Assembly (NCBI RefSeq): GCF_001411555.2
Contig: NC_049911.1
Span: forward strand, 31,655,044 to 31,719,043
Reading direction: 5' to 3'
DNA from: Juglans regia
Lineage: Eukaryota; Streptophyta; Magnoliopsida; Fagales; Juglandaceae
Length of the DNA: 64,000 nt
The notes beneath the pieces are model-generated. The model was not told where the DNA came from, made no database searches, and saw nothing but the letters and a program-made list of their open reading frames with translations. Both the position numbers and the translations under genes were made by a program. Positions 47,093 to 59,300 of this stretch are shown here, piece after piece (within the stretch, counting starts at the first letter, position 1; every line of letters starts with the position of its first letter).

Positions 47093-47639
47093 TTCAAATC
47101 GCTCAAGGGGGAAAAAGTTAGCAAGTCATCAAAGTCAAATTTGGAGTAAAAGGTTTCAAACTAGATTTCCTTTTTTCAAGAAAACAAAAAATAAAAATGT
47201 ACTTGGAATTCTTCCCGGATGGAACCTTTGAGACCTCAAAGAATGACCATCCGCAACTTGGGGCCTCTTTACCAAAAACAAAGAACGTAAAAGAGAGAAA
47301 AGAGAGGAAAAGGAAAAAGAAAAGAGAACAACCTCGTGACCCTCCGATGGGTACATATCATGTTGCAGGTGTTCCTCTGTGGGGGCGGCTCTATCAGAGC
47401 ATTCTCAACTCCAAATAACTTTTTTTTTTTTTTTGAGGAACAAGACGTGATCCAGTGATCATTGATATTAAAAAGAGTTAGGTACTCTTAGATCATCAAA
47501 CAGTACAACATATGTTGCTTAAATAGTCGTTCTTCTTTAACAGGTGGTATTTGCAAAAGTCCATTAAATTCATTAGGGCTTTAAAATGGATTAGATTGTT
47601 GTGATAAGATCAGTTTAGATGATGGGTCAGACTTCATTT
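47093..47639. other. Intergenic DNA, unassigned
   Basis: Short frames on both strands at 47156-47418 have no recognisable domain. A T-run lies at about 47420-47434. Confidence 0.4.
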
Positions 47640-48453
47640 CTTTGTATGTGAAAATTACAGCGCACCAGAAATCCCTTTTTTGATGCAGTCCCCTATGCTG
47701 GAGCTTTTTGATGCAGTTCTAAACTCAATTGACACTCAGGTTGTTCAAGAGTTTGTGGTGGTGGCTGGGAAAATTTGGTGGAGTGGAGGAGGAATTGTTT
47801 TTTTTTCAATAAAGAGTTCTCTCATCTTAATTTGATTGTGAAGGAAGCCATAGTTATTCTTGACATGCTAACAGAGGAAAATCTTAGTAGAAGCAACAGA
47901 AGTAGATAGTTATGCTCATCAACTACAGATTGGAAGGTCCCTCCCTTGAATTGATTCAAATTAAACAGTGATGGATCTGTTGATAAAATGCATGGACTTA
48001 TTGGAGTTGGTATGGTTGTGAGGGACTGTGTAGGCCAGATTATAGCAACAATGAGACTAAGAAAGCACTCATTTCCAAACCTTTTGTTGGCTGAGGTGTA
48101 TGGAACTCTTCAGGCTATCAAGTTTGGTTTGGATGTAGGACTCAGATATGTTATCATTGCGGGGGATTCCTTACAAGTTATCAATGCTCATGCTCTACAT
48201 AGTGATACCCAATGCTAGAGTAGTGCTACTATATTTTTGTGTGTGAAGCTAAACAGTTGATGAAATTTTTTGTCAAGTAGGAAGTTTCTCATGTTAGGAG
48301 AAATGACATTTTCATGGCTCGTTTATTGGCTAAAGATGTTCTATCCATTTCTGATATGATTATAACTATGGAGGATATATGTCCATTCTTATATCTCTTC
48401 TTTATTATAATGGAATGGCAATATAGATATTCCTTTCAAAAAAAAAAAAAAAA
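47640..48453 (+). mobile_element. LINE 3' fragment with RNase H-like relic
   Basis: Frame segments read FKLNSDGS (near 47955), then MHGLIGVGMVVRDCVGQIIA, LLLAEVYGTLQAIKFGLDVG and IIAGDSLQVIN at 47988-48190. These match the RNase H-like (RVT_3) domain at the end of some plant LINEs. Upstream, VVVAGKIWW resembles the preceding LINE region. Stops break it. It ends in a poly(A) run at about 48438-48453. Confidence 0.75.
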
Positions 48454-48744
48454 GAAGTCCTTTTTTTTTTAACTTTAGTTTTCTTTTTATATTTCCCCCT
48501 TTTGTTGACTGTATACCAAAAAAATTAGATTCCATTTAGAGAAATACAGTATCTAAATAAAATAATGTTCCCCGACCATCACAAGAAACCTTCTTTGGTG
48601 TTTGATATATCATGCTTTTGCTGACCACGACCCAACGATTCAACCAACTTTATTGAGTTGTAAGATAAACAATGATCTATTATGCCTTGTTTGGCTCAAA
48701 TACAATCTATCATCTGTTTAAGTTTTACTTACTGTTAAATATTA

Positions 48745-48948
48745 GGTGTTGTTTGGATAGTGTGATGTGATGTGATATTTTAGATAAAAATTGAAAGTTA
48801 AATATAATATTATTCTAATATTATTTATTATTATTATTATTATTTTAAAATTTTAAAAAATTGAATTATTTATTATATTTTATGTAAAAAGTTTTAAAAA
48901 ATATAATAATGAGATGTTATAAAATATTTTCACTATCAAACGGGGCAT
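48745..48948. mobile_element. MITE copy (family A), TA-flanked
   Basis: 204 bp with TA on both sides. The left end is GGTGTTGTTTGGATAG; the reverse complement of the right end is ATGCCCCGTTTGATAG. The core has TTGAATTATTTATTATATTT. Confidence 0.65.
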
Positions 48949-49471
48949 TAATGAACCACATGATTTATTAGAGGAATAAGGAATTCATTTGGTAGTGAGA
49001 GACGTAAATGCATTGGCATTCATCGATCGATAGTCCATAATTTAGAAGAATTCTGCTTGTAAGCAGTCCTGCGTACCCATATGTACATCCATTCAACGTG
49101 GCAAGTCAGAAAGTCAACCTATAATAATGGTGCAGATTTGGAGATTAGGTATAACGCAATGGCAAAATCGTTTCAGGAGGATTTCAAATTTTTGAATCCA
49201 TTTAACTATAGACCAGGTACAGAGGCTACATAAGAGGGAGGATGATGGTTCAGGTAACCATTCTTCTAACCATTCTTCTTTTGTATCTCCTAAATGAACC
49301 AGCTTTTCTCTTAACAAAATCAAATGCTTCGTTTAGTTTGCTCAAGATTGCCCCAAAAACTAAGGTACATACCTTTGAAAACTAGCCATGCAAACTTTTT
49401 CTCAACCTCTTCTCTGAAACCCATCTAAGAACCAATGATCTACAATCTTTAACGACGATAAGCATCGTAAA
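48949..49471. other. Intergenic DNA near the TRM-like relic
   Basis: A minus-strand frame at 49114-49323 has no recognisable family. It may contain decayed downstream parts of the relic at 49472. Confidence 0.35.
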
Positions 49472-49609
49472 TCAGAGCTGCCTTCTTCGTCGTATTTTTC
49501 TCAACTTGTTGGTGAGAATCTGGTTGCGATTGAAGATCTGAAGGAACCCAGCCATGCAACCCATTTGCTTCTTAATATATTTCCGGTCGTGCACCATTCC
49601 CATTGTCAT
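49472..49609 (-). pseudogene. Relic resembling a LONGIFOLIA/TRM-type N-terminus
   Basis: A 45-codon minus-strand frame from the ATG at 49609. It contains KKQMGCMAGFLQIFNRNQIL, which closely resembles the conserved start (QMGCMAGFLQIFDRHQIL) of plant DUF3741/DUF4378 proteins of the LONGIFOLIA/TRM group. It then stops at 49472, where full proteins continue for hundreds of residues. The bases after LTNK (AAG|TTGAGA) look like a splice donor whose G was lost. I take it for a fragment of a dead gene; no other domain was found nearby. Confidence 0.5.
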
Positions 49610-51198
49610 TTTCCCGAAAAACTCTGCAATATATGTTTCTCACTCCAAACATTTCCTACTCAAGCAAGCAGTGAAAAAATAGAATACAAAAAAGTGTACG
49701 TCTGAGAGGAAAAAAATTGGTAAATTATGAGTATTAATTGAAATAGAATAACAAACATGTTACCCGCTAGAATCCAAAAAAAAAAAAAAGGAACTATGTG
49801 GACTTAATGCAATAGAGTGAAGAAGGAAAAGGCCCTACGAGATGAAAATGTTTAAGCTGATGGAAAAGATGAACATGAAGATTTTGTGAACATGCGTGCA
49901 GATAAACAGTTTCTCTAGGATGAGAAGAAGAAGCTATTCTCTATTCTCTTTTTTTTTTTTTAACATTAACCTCTGACAATATCGTCCACATCAGCATCGA
50001 TACTCATATCAGTCTGCAAATTCACTTGTCTCTAGCAAAATATATTCATATGCTTATATACAACAATGGACAATCAGACTATCAATTGCAACTTTAGACT
50101 GAACTGCTGATGTCAATGCTAACAATGATATCGTCAACGCGTACTCTCAAATAGTACAATTAGGGTTCGTTCATGATACAAATGAGAGAAATAATAGTTA
50201 CAGTTCTGAGTGCGTAAATACCGTATAATCATTTTAAAAAAAATAAATAAATATAGGATTTACATAAAAAAAAAAATTTAATAGTAGACTCTATTTTTTT
50301 AAAGCGACTGCACAACGCTTGCGCATTCTATAATTACATATAGCATTACTCAATGAGAAAAACTATATAATCAGTCTATTTTGTAGACACCTTGCAGATG
50401 AGTTACAACATGGCAGAACACGTCAAAAAATAAATAGGGACGTTATGAGATGAAATGATATGAATTGAGATAAAAGTTAAAAATTGAATAAAATATTATT
50501 AGAAAATATTATTTTAATATTATTTTTACTTTAAAATTTTAAAAAATTGTTCATTTGCATCAAGCGATTGAACTAATCAATGATAAATATTTATTTAGCA
50601 CATGGAGTTTGAACTTAAAATGTTACAAAATCCATATCATTAAATGTCAAAATACCATATATTACAAAAGAAAATTCAGAAAATCTTGATCTGATTTGTT
50701 GTTTTTAATCCGATAAATGATTGATACCTCTCTTTTGAGTTGTCTCTATACTGGTTGACTAAGGTGGTGGTCCAGAGCAGAATCCGATGCTATGCTCTCA
50801 GAAAATGCAAGCCTTTGATGCTTCGCCCAAGGAAAAAAAAAAGAAAAATGGCCAATTGCTCAATGCATATTAGATTAGGAACAATAGCCCATTAGACTTG
50901 ATTAGTTATTAGCTATAGGTTGCTTCTTACTAAGACAACTAAAGAGACCAAGAAAAGTTGTTTAAGCTATCATAAAAAATGAAATAAAGTAAAATCATGG
51001 TCAGAAGAACATTAATATCACAGGGGCATATTTCCAACTGTAAGTCTGAAATTCGACCATTATTAGTTGAATCTGAATCTGATATAGCGATATGCAATAT
51101 CTAGTAGCATTAGAAAAATCCAAAATGGAGAGAGAGAGAGGGCACTGACCTATCCCACAAAATTATTATATATTATAATATAAATGACATATTACTCA
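49610..51198. other. Intergenic DNA with a partial MITE
   Basis: AT-rich. A partial family A MITE (GAGATGAAATGATATGAATT, then AATAAAATATTATTAG) lies at about 50440-50545. No gene. Confidence 0.5.
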
Positions 51199-51561
51199 CG
51201 TCCGGTTACAAGATTGGAAAATGTTGAGATAATTTAAATATTGAGATGAGTTGAGATGAATTTAATTATTTATAAATAGTAATGAGTTAAGATGGTGTAG
51301 TAAATTTTGTGGGGCTCACTTAAGATGATTTTAAATGTTAAAATGAGTTTAGATATATTTATGAAAATTTAAAAAAGATTGTGGGTCCCACGTGTAAAAA
51401 TATATTAAGTTAAAAAAAATTATGGATCCCACATATAAAGAAGTTTTGAATTGAGATGAATTTAATAGTTTGAAAGTTGAATGTTTAGATATTAGACTCA
51501 ACTTAAAATTAGATTAAACTGAATTGATATTAGTGCAATCCAACAACCAAACGAGACCTGA
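51199..51561. mobile_element. MITE (family B), better-preserved copy
   Basis: About 360 bp containing TTGAGATGAGTTGAGATGAA, TGGGTCCCACGTGTAAAAAT, TTATGGATCCCACATATAAA and TTAGATTAAACTGAATTGAT, collinear with 46196-46505. It ends with CCAAACGAGACCTG. Confidence 0.6.
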
Positions 51562-52930
51562 ATCAATCGATAGCGTACATTGATTGGACATTTTATGTTT
51601 TTTTTAATATTTAAAAAAATAAAACAAAATATACAATCGGTGCACACCATCAACCCCGTATAAGAATCCTACAAGATTTAAAATTATTTATATAAATAAA
51701 TTTTTTTAATAAGAAATTTTATTATTTTGTGATCATTTAGGTAAGTATCATGTGTCCGAATTTCGATATTATTTAATGGAAAATGTTAAATATACTTAAA
51801 AAAAAAATTATAAAAAAACTTACTTCCTCTACATGTAAGTTATTGATACGTTGAAAATAATTTTAAAAAAAATTAACAAAATGAGTTTTATAAATAAAAT
51901 TAGAAATATATGTAGCACTTCTCTTATCTAACATGTGACCAATTACGGATCATATGCACAAACAACAAGAATCATCAATGTTCTAACTTGAGCCTAGAAG
52001 ATATTCCGTAAAGTCTTTATTTTGTTGACCTGACCAGGTCATTCGATGAATGTTAACGTCTTCACATGATAAATATTACAATTTTCATCAATGTAGACGT
52101 TTTCCGCACCAAGAGTTTCATATATAATTAATTATATAATTATTTGAATGGGGAATTGTTAATTAAGTCGAATTTTCAATTCAAGCATCAAAATGTTGAA
52201 AATTGTATTTTTAAATTATGGGGATAGAGATTTTCTTCATACACATCCTACCAACAGATATTGGATTAATTATTATCTGTATTTTGTTTCTAATCTTATT
52301 ATTATGACTAACCCTATTCAACCAATTTTTCCAACGCGTTGAAAGCCCGTGAATTGTGTAACAACTAATATCATCAATTTATTACAATCTCCATTATCAA
52401 TGCCGTGACATTTTAATTAAGTACATTTACTCAATTAAAATCTTAATTTTCACAAAAATACTCATTTAAAAAATTAAAAATTACATCAAGACTAATTGTT
52501 CCATCGTCCTATTAATAAACATTTATATTATGTTAGAACGCTATGAGAATTCTCAAAATTATTAAATATTTTATAATTCTATTCTCAAATATTGCTTAAA
52601 TAAAAAGTACTTTTCGATTTTAAATTTTTAAAATTTATATTTAATCATTATTGGGACACAAAACATTTTTACTATACAAATAAAAAATGAGAAATGTTGT
52701 TTCTTGCGCGCTCTCTTGGCATGAGTCACCAAGAGAATAATATGCTCTATCAAGCATATATTTAATAGGGCGGCTCTACAATCATCGTTGGGGTTTTTAC
52801 TAATGTATTTCATCTATATTTTTTTTCATATACATTTTTTAATATTTTTAAATATTTAAAAAAAATTTACAATATCATTAAAAAATAATTCTTTAATTAT
52901 TAAGTAAAAAAATTTTAAAAAAGAGGCTCA
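51562..52930. other. Intergenic DNA
   Basis: Very AT-rich. No gene or named repeat that I can support. Confidence 0.5.
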
Positions 52931-52988
52931 ACGAAAGCCCAGCGGAAATACTAGCATTTTCCTACTTAATATTTCATTGGTCCAACAG

Positions 52989-53105
52989 GCATGGGCTGAT
53001 GATCTTGAGGCTTTGAAAGAAAAAGCCGCTAAATTCCTTGCAGTCCATTTGAACGAGACAGATAAAAGAACAAAAAACTTAGACCAGCTATATCTCATAA
53101 AAACC
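52989..53105 (+). other. Exon-like segment of unknown origin
   Basis: After a good acceptor (CCAACAG) the frame reads AWADDLEALKEKAAKFLAVH and continues to LYLIKT before a GTTGTC donor-like site. It is helical and charged, unlike the surrounding AT-rich DNA. I do not recognise the family. It may be a stray exon or a transposon part. Confidence 0.3.
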
Positions 53106-53817
53106 GTTGTCGTAACCTTCTCGTTTGCCAAGTGTCATTACCTGCCCTCCCTCCCTCCCTCCCCCCTGCATCCCGACAGGCCGACAACCAGAAGGCTTTT
53201 CATCTCATGATGGGATGAAACTATGACGTTTTGCATCAAGAGAGTGTCAATAATATGCAAGTTTGGAGGATTGTGGTTTGTGAGAAGTAACGGGTGCTTC
53301 CCCTATTTTGGAAAAAAGAATGGGACAAAGAAAAACTATAGCATTTTTCTCCCACAAATTTTCATCAAAACTTCATTCGGTAGCCTAACCAGCAGAAAAT
53401 TTGAATTTGTATTCTAAACTCTAAACTATTAACCTTCAAATGTTAATCAAGATATAAATTAAAAATATAGATAATTTGGAGTAAAAATAAAAGTTTTTGT
53501 AAAACATTAGGGTGCCATGTAAAAAATGATAGTTGATTATAGGTAGAAAATGAAACTTGAAAAACATAATAAGGTGAGATTTTGATAGTGAGTTGAGATG
53601 ATATGGAATGAGTTGAGATCAACTTAACATTAAGTCCCACGTTGCTTAAGAATGGCTATTGTATTATCTTAACCTCCTATATAAAGGTTGGTCTAGGAGG
53701 TTAAGACAATCCAAAATACAATTTTAATAAATTTATATTTTTTTGAATAAAATTTATAATTATATTATATTATTATAATTTAGGTCAACAAAAATTATAG
53801 ATCCAGTAAATCATTGG

Positions 53818-53889
53818 AATGAGGGGGGGAGGGGGGAGTTGAAAACCCTCCCCCCACATGGTGTGGGGCAGGGAAGGGTAGCACCCCTA
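53818..53889. mobile_element. hAT element right-end fragment
   Basis: A G-rich block ending GGGAAGGGTAGCACCCCTA matches the right terminus of the element at 14007-14701. The left half and any target duplication are absent. Confidence 0.6.
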
Positions 53890-54785
53890 CTTTCTGGGTT
53901 CTTTGTTTTTTTTTTTTGAAAAAAAAAATTATATTCAAGTGATAAATTGAGCTCACTACTGAAGTCAACAACAGACTGTACTAAGTGGTTTTAGTGGCTA
54001 ATCTCCCAAGCCAGCCGTCTAAGAATGTACTAGTCGTTTTATATCTGTGAATAGAATCAATGATGGATTAAAAAACAAAAACAACCAAATTCTTGTCTTT
54101 CAATAACATACATTTTGCTTGACAACAAATGGGATTGAAGATTAAGCTTGAGACCCACCCCACCTTTGATACCATCAAATGATTCCCAAATACTCATACT
54201 TATGACATCCAAATCTGTACAATTACATCTTCAACTAGTCCAGCTTCCAATATATTATTCTAGGTGGTCATATTATATATAAAATTCATGACAATTTTTT
54301 TAAACAAAAATACAATTCTTCACCTTGAATTTTGTCATCACGCCAACTGACGTGTCACATTTTAAGTGACTTTTAAGTCTGAAAATTCAATAATGAAATC
54401 AGTGATGAAAAGTAACACTGTTTTTTTTTTTTTAAAATATTAAAAGTTCAAAATATACCCCTATAAGAATAGTTGGAAGAGGTAGGCCACTTTTCCATTG
54501 TGGTCTTGTTTACCGAGTGTAACCATCCATGTCTGATTCACTTTCGATTATAGTTGAGCCCTCCCCAAAAGTTGGGCTGTCGGTTTGGCACTCTCCTATG
54601 GAAGAAGCAAAAGGTAGTCGCTTGCGAGAATCTGCCATTAGGGCTGACACATCTCTATCCGTGTTCCAAAAGGTAGCCATTAGAAGGGTAGCCACTAGAT
54701 ATAATTGATTTTATATCAAGGCGCAAAATAACAATCTGGTATTAACCAAGATTTTCTCTTGTCAATCTCGTACTTGCTTGACCAG
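53890..54785. other. Region upstream of the NIP relic
   Basis: No first NIP exon found. A 61-codon minus-strand frame at 54510-54695 has no recognised family. Confidence 0.45.
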
Positions 54786-55335
54786 ATCGTTGCAGAGATC
54801 TTGGGTTCGTTCATTCTCATATTTGCAGGCTGCGAGGCTGCTCTTGTCGACAAAATACAAACGCTCACGACTGTGGGTATAGCAGCTGTGTGGGGTTTAA
54901 CTCTAATGGCCCTTATATATGCACTTGCACACGTCTCTGGTGCTCATTTTAATCCTGCAGTTACCATTGCCTTTGCTGCTGCCTCTAAATTTTCATGGAA
55001 ACATGTGAGACACCTTTCGACAATCCTTTACACGTAACATTTTTCCATGTTTGATGTGTATCTATTTTTTTTTTCCTGGACCATTGGATGTCAACTAAAA
55101 ACTTGTCTGCTACTCTAATATAATGTAGGGTCCAATGTATGTCTTGTCTCAAGTGTTGGGTGCAGCACTTGCAAGTCTAACCCTCAGAGTATTGTTTCAT
55201 GGCCAAGACAATACTCGTGCAGCAACGACTCAGTACTCGAATTCAACTACAGACCTGGAAGCCATCGCATGGGAATTCATAATTTCATTTATTCTAATGT
55301 TCAACATCTGTGGCGTTGCTTCTGATCACAGAGCA
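54786..55335 (+). pseudogene. NIP-type aquaporin, two exons only
   Basis: Exon-like segments 54786-55004 and 55129-55335 are in phase with GT-AG borders. The first reads [20 protein letters not shown] and includes the first pore motif, [15 protein letters not shown]. The second reads MYVLSQVLGAALASLTLRVL and AWEFIISFILMFNICGVASD. These match the middle of nodulin-26-like intrinsic proteins, membrane channels for water and small neutral solutes. The N-terminal exon and the exons carrying the second NPA motif are missing within 800 bp on either side, so this cannot form a pore. The open frames suggest recent loss, or exons farther away. Confidence 0.8.
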
Positions 55336-56205
55336 GTACGATGATATTCTCTGCATCAATTGCTTTACCTGCTCATATTTCACCATGTTGAGTCGTGTTG
55401 TACACCATGTTGAGTCATATTTCACCATGATCTGGTTATATTCAGATCATATACATGAATCATATCTATATATGCAGGGTTGTGAAGTTGAGATCTAGTT
55501 AAAGCAGCAAACTTCTATCATAGATGATCGGGAAATCATTGATTGTTTGACACCTTTTCCAAAAGAAAAAATAGTCATTGATCTGAGGACGATGTGTGTG
55601 TGCAGAAGCTACCCAATTCGGATGCCAATTCATGGAATCCTAGAGCCATTATAAAAGAGTCTCTAACTAATGTAAGTCTAAAACTAATTTTTAAAAAAAT
55701 TATTACAGTTATAAAAAATTTATAAAAAAAAATTATTACAGTTATAAATTTTTTTTATAAAAATAAATTTATAAACTGATATAATTTTGATATAATATGT
55801 TAAATTTATTTTCAAATAAAATTAATTTTATAACTTAACATACCATATCATGAAATCATATCAATTTATAAATTTATTTTTATAGAATTTATTTATTTCT
55901 AACATATTTTCTAATTTTTGAAGTTTTAAGTTGTAGACAACAAAAAAAATAAAAAATAAAAAAATAGAGAAGGTAAAGAAGAAAGAGAGAATTAAAGTAA
56001 GAGGTCAAAAAAGGATGGAGGATATATACTCATAGAGAAAAATTTAGAACTGGTCCGTCTATCCTATACTAAAAAATAGCCCACCAACAAGCGATCGTCA
56101 CGTAGGCGATCCATTGAAAAACGAATGTAACCGCATTGTAGGAGATAGCCCGATGTAGACCCTCATTTGAGTCATCTTCTTCGCAAACCCCTGTCCTGCT
56201 CTCAT

Positions 56206-56207
<2 letters not shown>
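55336..56207. other. Intergenic DNA up to the LINE insertion
   Basis: AT-rich stretches at 55680-55930 with repeated ATAAATTTATAAA-type strings, perhaps an old repeat. No NIP exons or gene. Confidence 0.45.
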
Positions 56208-56266
<59 letters not shown>

Positions 56267-56337
56267 CAAGTCTTCATTAACCGAAAAGGGAAACATACAT
56301 AATAGTCTTAAGAAAACAGGAAATTATAAAATACAAA

Positions 56338-59300
56338 CTATTTAGGAGGATCTTTCCCACTGTGAAATTGTAACAATGATGGAGGAATTTTGATTAGGGG
56401 GATATTTCCAAAGGCTTGCACTTCTGCTGCCCATTGCGCTAGATTATGCGCACATCGATTTTGGGATCGATGAATTTTTCTGGCCTTCCAATCTTTGAAT
56501 GACTCGAGTTTGTGCCTGATGTCATTGATAAGAGGGCTCATGATCCAATCTTGTGTTTCTGATGCATTGGAGATTGCTTGAATAGTGACTTTGGAATCTC
56601 CTTCTAAGATTATTTTTTCCAACTGCAACTTTTCTGCTTCCTTAACAGCCATTAAAGCTGCTGATGCTTTTCCAACATTTGAACTAACCTTGCTTATTTT
56701 ATCAGTTAATGCAAAGAGCAGCTCACCATTTTCTGCCCAACAGAGTGCAGCAAGAATAGAACCTTCATTTCTTGTGGCGACATCAAAATTGATGAGATGA
56801 TAATCTGCTGCTTGTCTTTCTTCATTTTCCTCAGTCTGTTGTTTTCTTTCTGACCATGCTCTTAAATGTTGTTGAGAGATTTTAAGAACAGTATCCATGT
56901 ATTCTGAAACTGAAGGAAAGACCTTTTCATGTTCTAACTTATTCCTTGTGAACCAAAGTTGATCCATTGCTACAGAGGCAAAAATCTGGAATTCATGTTC
57001 CTCATCTGCGGGAATTTTTAGGCTGGACACTGGATTAATAATTGTACTAATCCAGTTAGAAATTGGATGATTTGCAAACATGGATGAGTCAATTGGCCAT
57101 TTAGAATGTCTCCACATTATTCTAGAGAAAGAGCAATTAAGAAACAGATGGGAAATGTTCTCAGGTTCAGTTTTACAGAGAGGGCAACAAATTTGATCTT
57201 CATCAAGTGGAATGACATTGTTAATCTTGACTTTTGTGGGGAGGATGTCATGACTGATTTTCCAAAGGAAAAGTTTTAATCGATCTTGAATCTGCATTTT
57301 CCAGAGAGATTTCCAATTGATGGACTGAGAGCTGTTAGAAAGGAGATTAGTCTGATTAACCAAGGCTGCATACGCAGATTTAACTGAGAATTTTCCAGAG
57401 GCATGATGGATCCAGATGATCTTGTCAGGGATATGATGGAAATTGTGATTGGCTAAGGGAATTTTTTGGATTTCTCTGCTAGTATTTTCAGAAAAGAGAG
57501 TATTTAGGAGAAGGATGTTCCAACGCCTTGGCTCTTCTAAGATGAGTTCCGATACAGTCAGAGAATGATTTTCAAGAGTGTTGTGAGGGTGAATTTGAGG
57601 ACTCTTGCTTGGAAGGGAGGGGATCCAAGGATCAGCCCACACTCTGATGGAGGTTCCATTGTTGATTTGGTAACAAGAGCTAGATTTTAGGAAGTCTCTT
57701 TGAAGAAGAAGACTTCGCCAAAATCTTGAGTCTGTTGATTTGGGGGCTATCTCAAAAAAAGAGTTTGATTTCAGATATTTCTTAGAAAGAACTTCTTTCC
57801 AAAGACTGGAGGTTCCATTTATGAAAATCCAGGCAAGCTTAGAAATAAGGGCAGAATTGAACATGAAAGATTGTTTTAATCCCAGTCCGCCCATGGATTT
57901 TGGTATACAAATGGAATTCCAGGATTTAGGGATGAATTTCCTTTTTTGGTTTTCTTCAAAACCCCACCAGAACCTCCTTAGTTGAGAATCAATTTTGCTG
58001 GCCATATTTTTAGATAAAAGGCAAGTGGCCATAACATATGAAGGAAGAGAACTTGCCACTGATCTAATGAGAACAGTTTTAGACGCCTGAGAAAGAGTTT
58101 TTGTCTTCCAACCTTGGAGTTTAGTATTGATTTTTTCAATAAGGTCATTGAGGAACTGTTTTTTTTTTTCAGCACCATTTACAAGGGGTAACCCCAAGTA
58201 TTTGGTGTTTGGAGGTGAAATTCTAAAATCAAAGTGGCTTTTAACATCAGTGATGAAGTCGGGACCACTATTAGCACTGAAGTGAAGAGAGGATTTCCTA
58301 TGATTGATGTTTTGACCAGACCAAGAATTATAAGTGGAAATACAATCTGCAAAGGCTTGAACAGTTTGGGAGTTTGATGTTCCAAAAAGAAAAAGATCAT
58401 CGGCGAAAAGCAGATGGGATATTAAGGGTCCATCTCTAGACATTTTTATACCTTTAAGGCAGCCACTATTTTCTTTAAGGATAATAAGTCTCGAAAGAAC
58501 TTCAGTGCCAAGAATGAATAAGAAGGGAGAAAGTGGGTCTCCCTGTCTTAGGCCTCTAGAAGGTTGAAAAAAACCTTGTGGAATTCCGTTAATGATGATA
58601 GAATAAGAGACAGTAGAGATGCATTCTTTAATCCAATGAATCCACTTTTGATGAAATCCAAGATGATGAAGAATATCCAAAAGGAATGACCATTCCATTG
58701 AGTCAAAAGCTTTTGCCATGTCAATTTTGATAGCCACAGAGCGAGTTCTGGTTCTCCTTTTTTTCATAAGATGGAAAATTTCTTGAGCCAAAATTGTATT
58801 TTCTTGAATGAGTCGATTTGGCAGGAAAGCAGATTGAAAAGGAGAGATAATACTAGGCAAAATAGATTTAAACCTATTGGCTAAAAGTTTTGCTATAATT
58901 TTATAGCAAACATTAGATAAGCTAATAGGTCTAAATTGATTGATATCATTTGGATTTTCAACCTTGGGGATCAGAACTAAATTTGTGTGATTGAGTTCCT
59001 TTAAGAGATTGCCTTGAATGAAGAAATTTTTTACAGTGGCCAGGACATCAGATTTGATAATTTCCCAGAATTTTTTATAGAAGAGTCCTGTAAATCCATC
59101 GGGACCTGGGGCTTTTGAGGAGGGAAGAGCTTTTACAACAAGGAAAATTTCTTCATCAGTAGGGATGTGGCAAAGATATTCATTTTCAACATCAGTAATT
59201 TTCCTTTGAAAAAGATGATCCATGTTGACTAACGGAGAAGGATTGGAAGTGGTGAAAAGTTTTTGGAAATGGTCTTGAATGGTTGTTGAGATGATAGACG

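Noticed and set aside
56208..56253. T-run as assembly or sequencing artefact
   Set aside because: It sits exactly at the LINE 3' end beside the target duplication, so it is the poly(A) tail, though its exact length may be uncertain.
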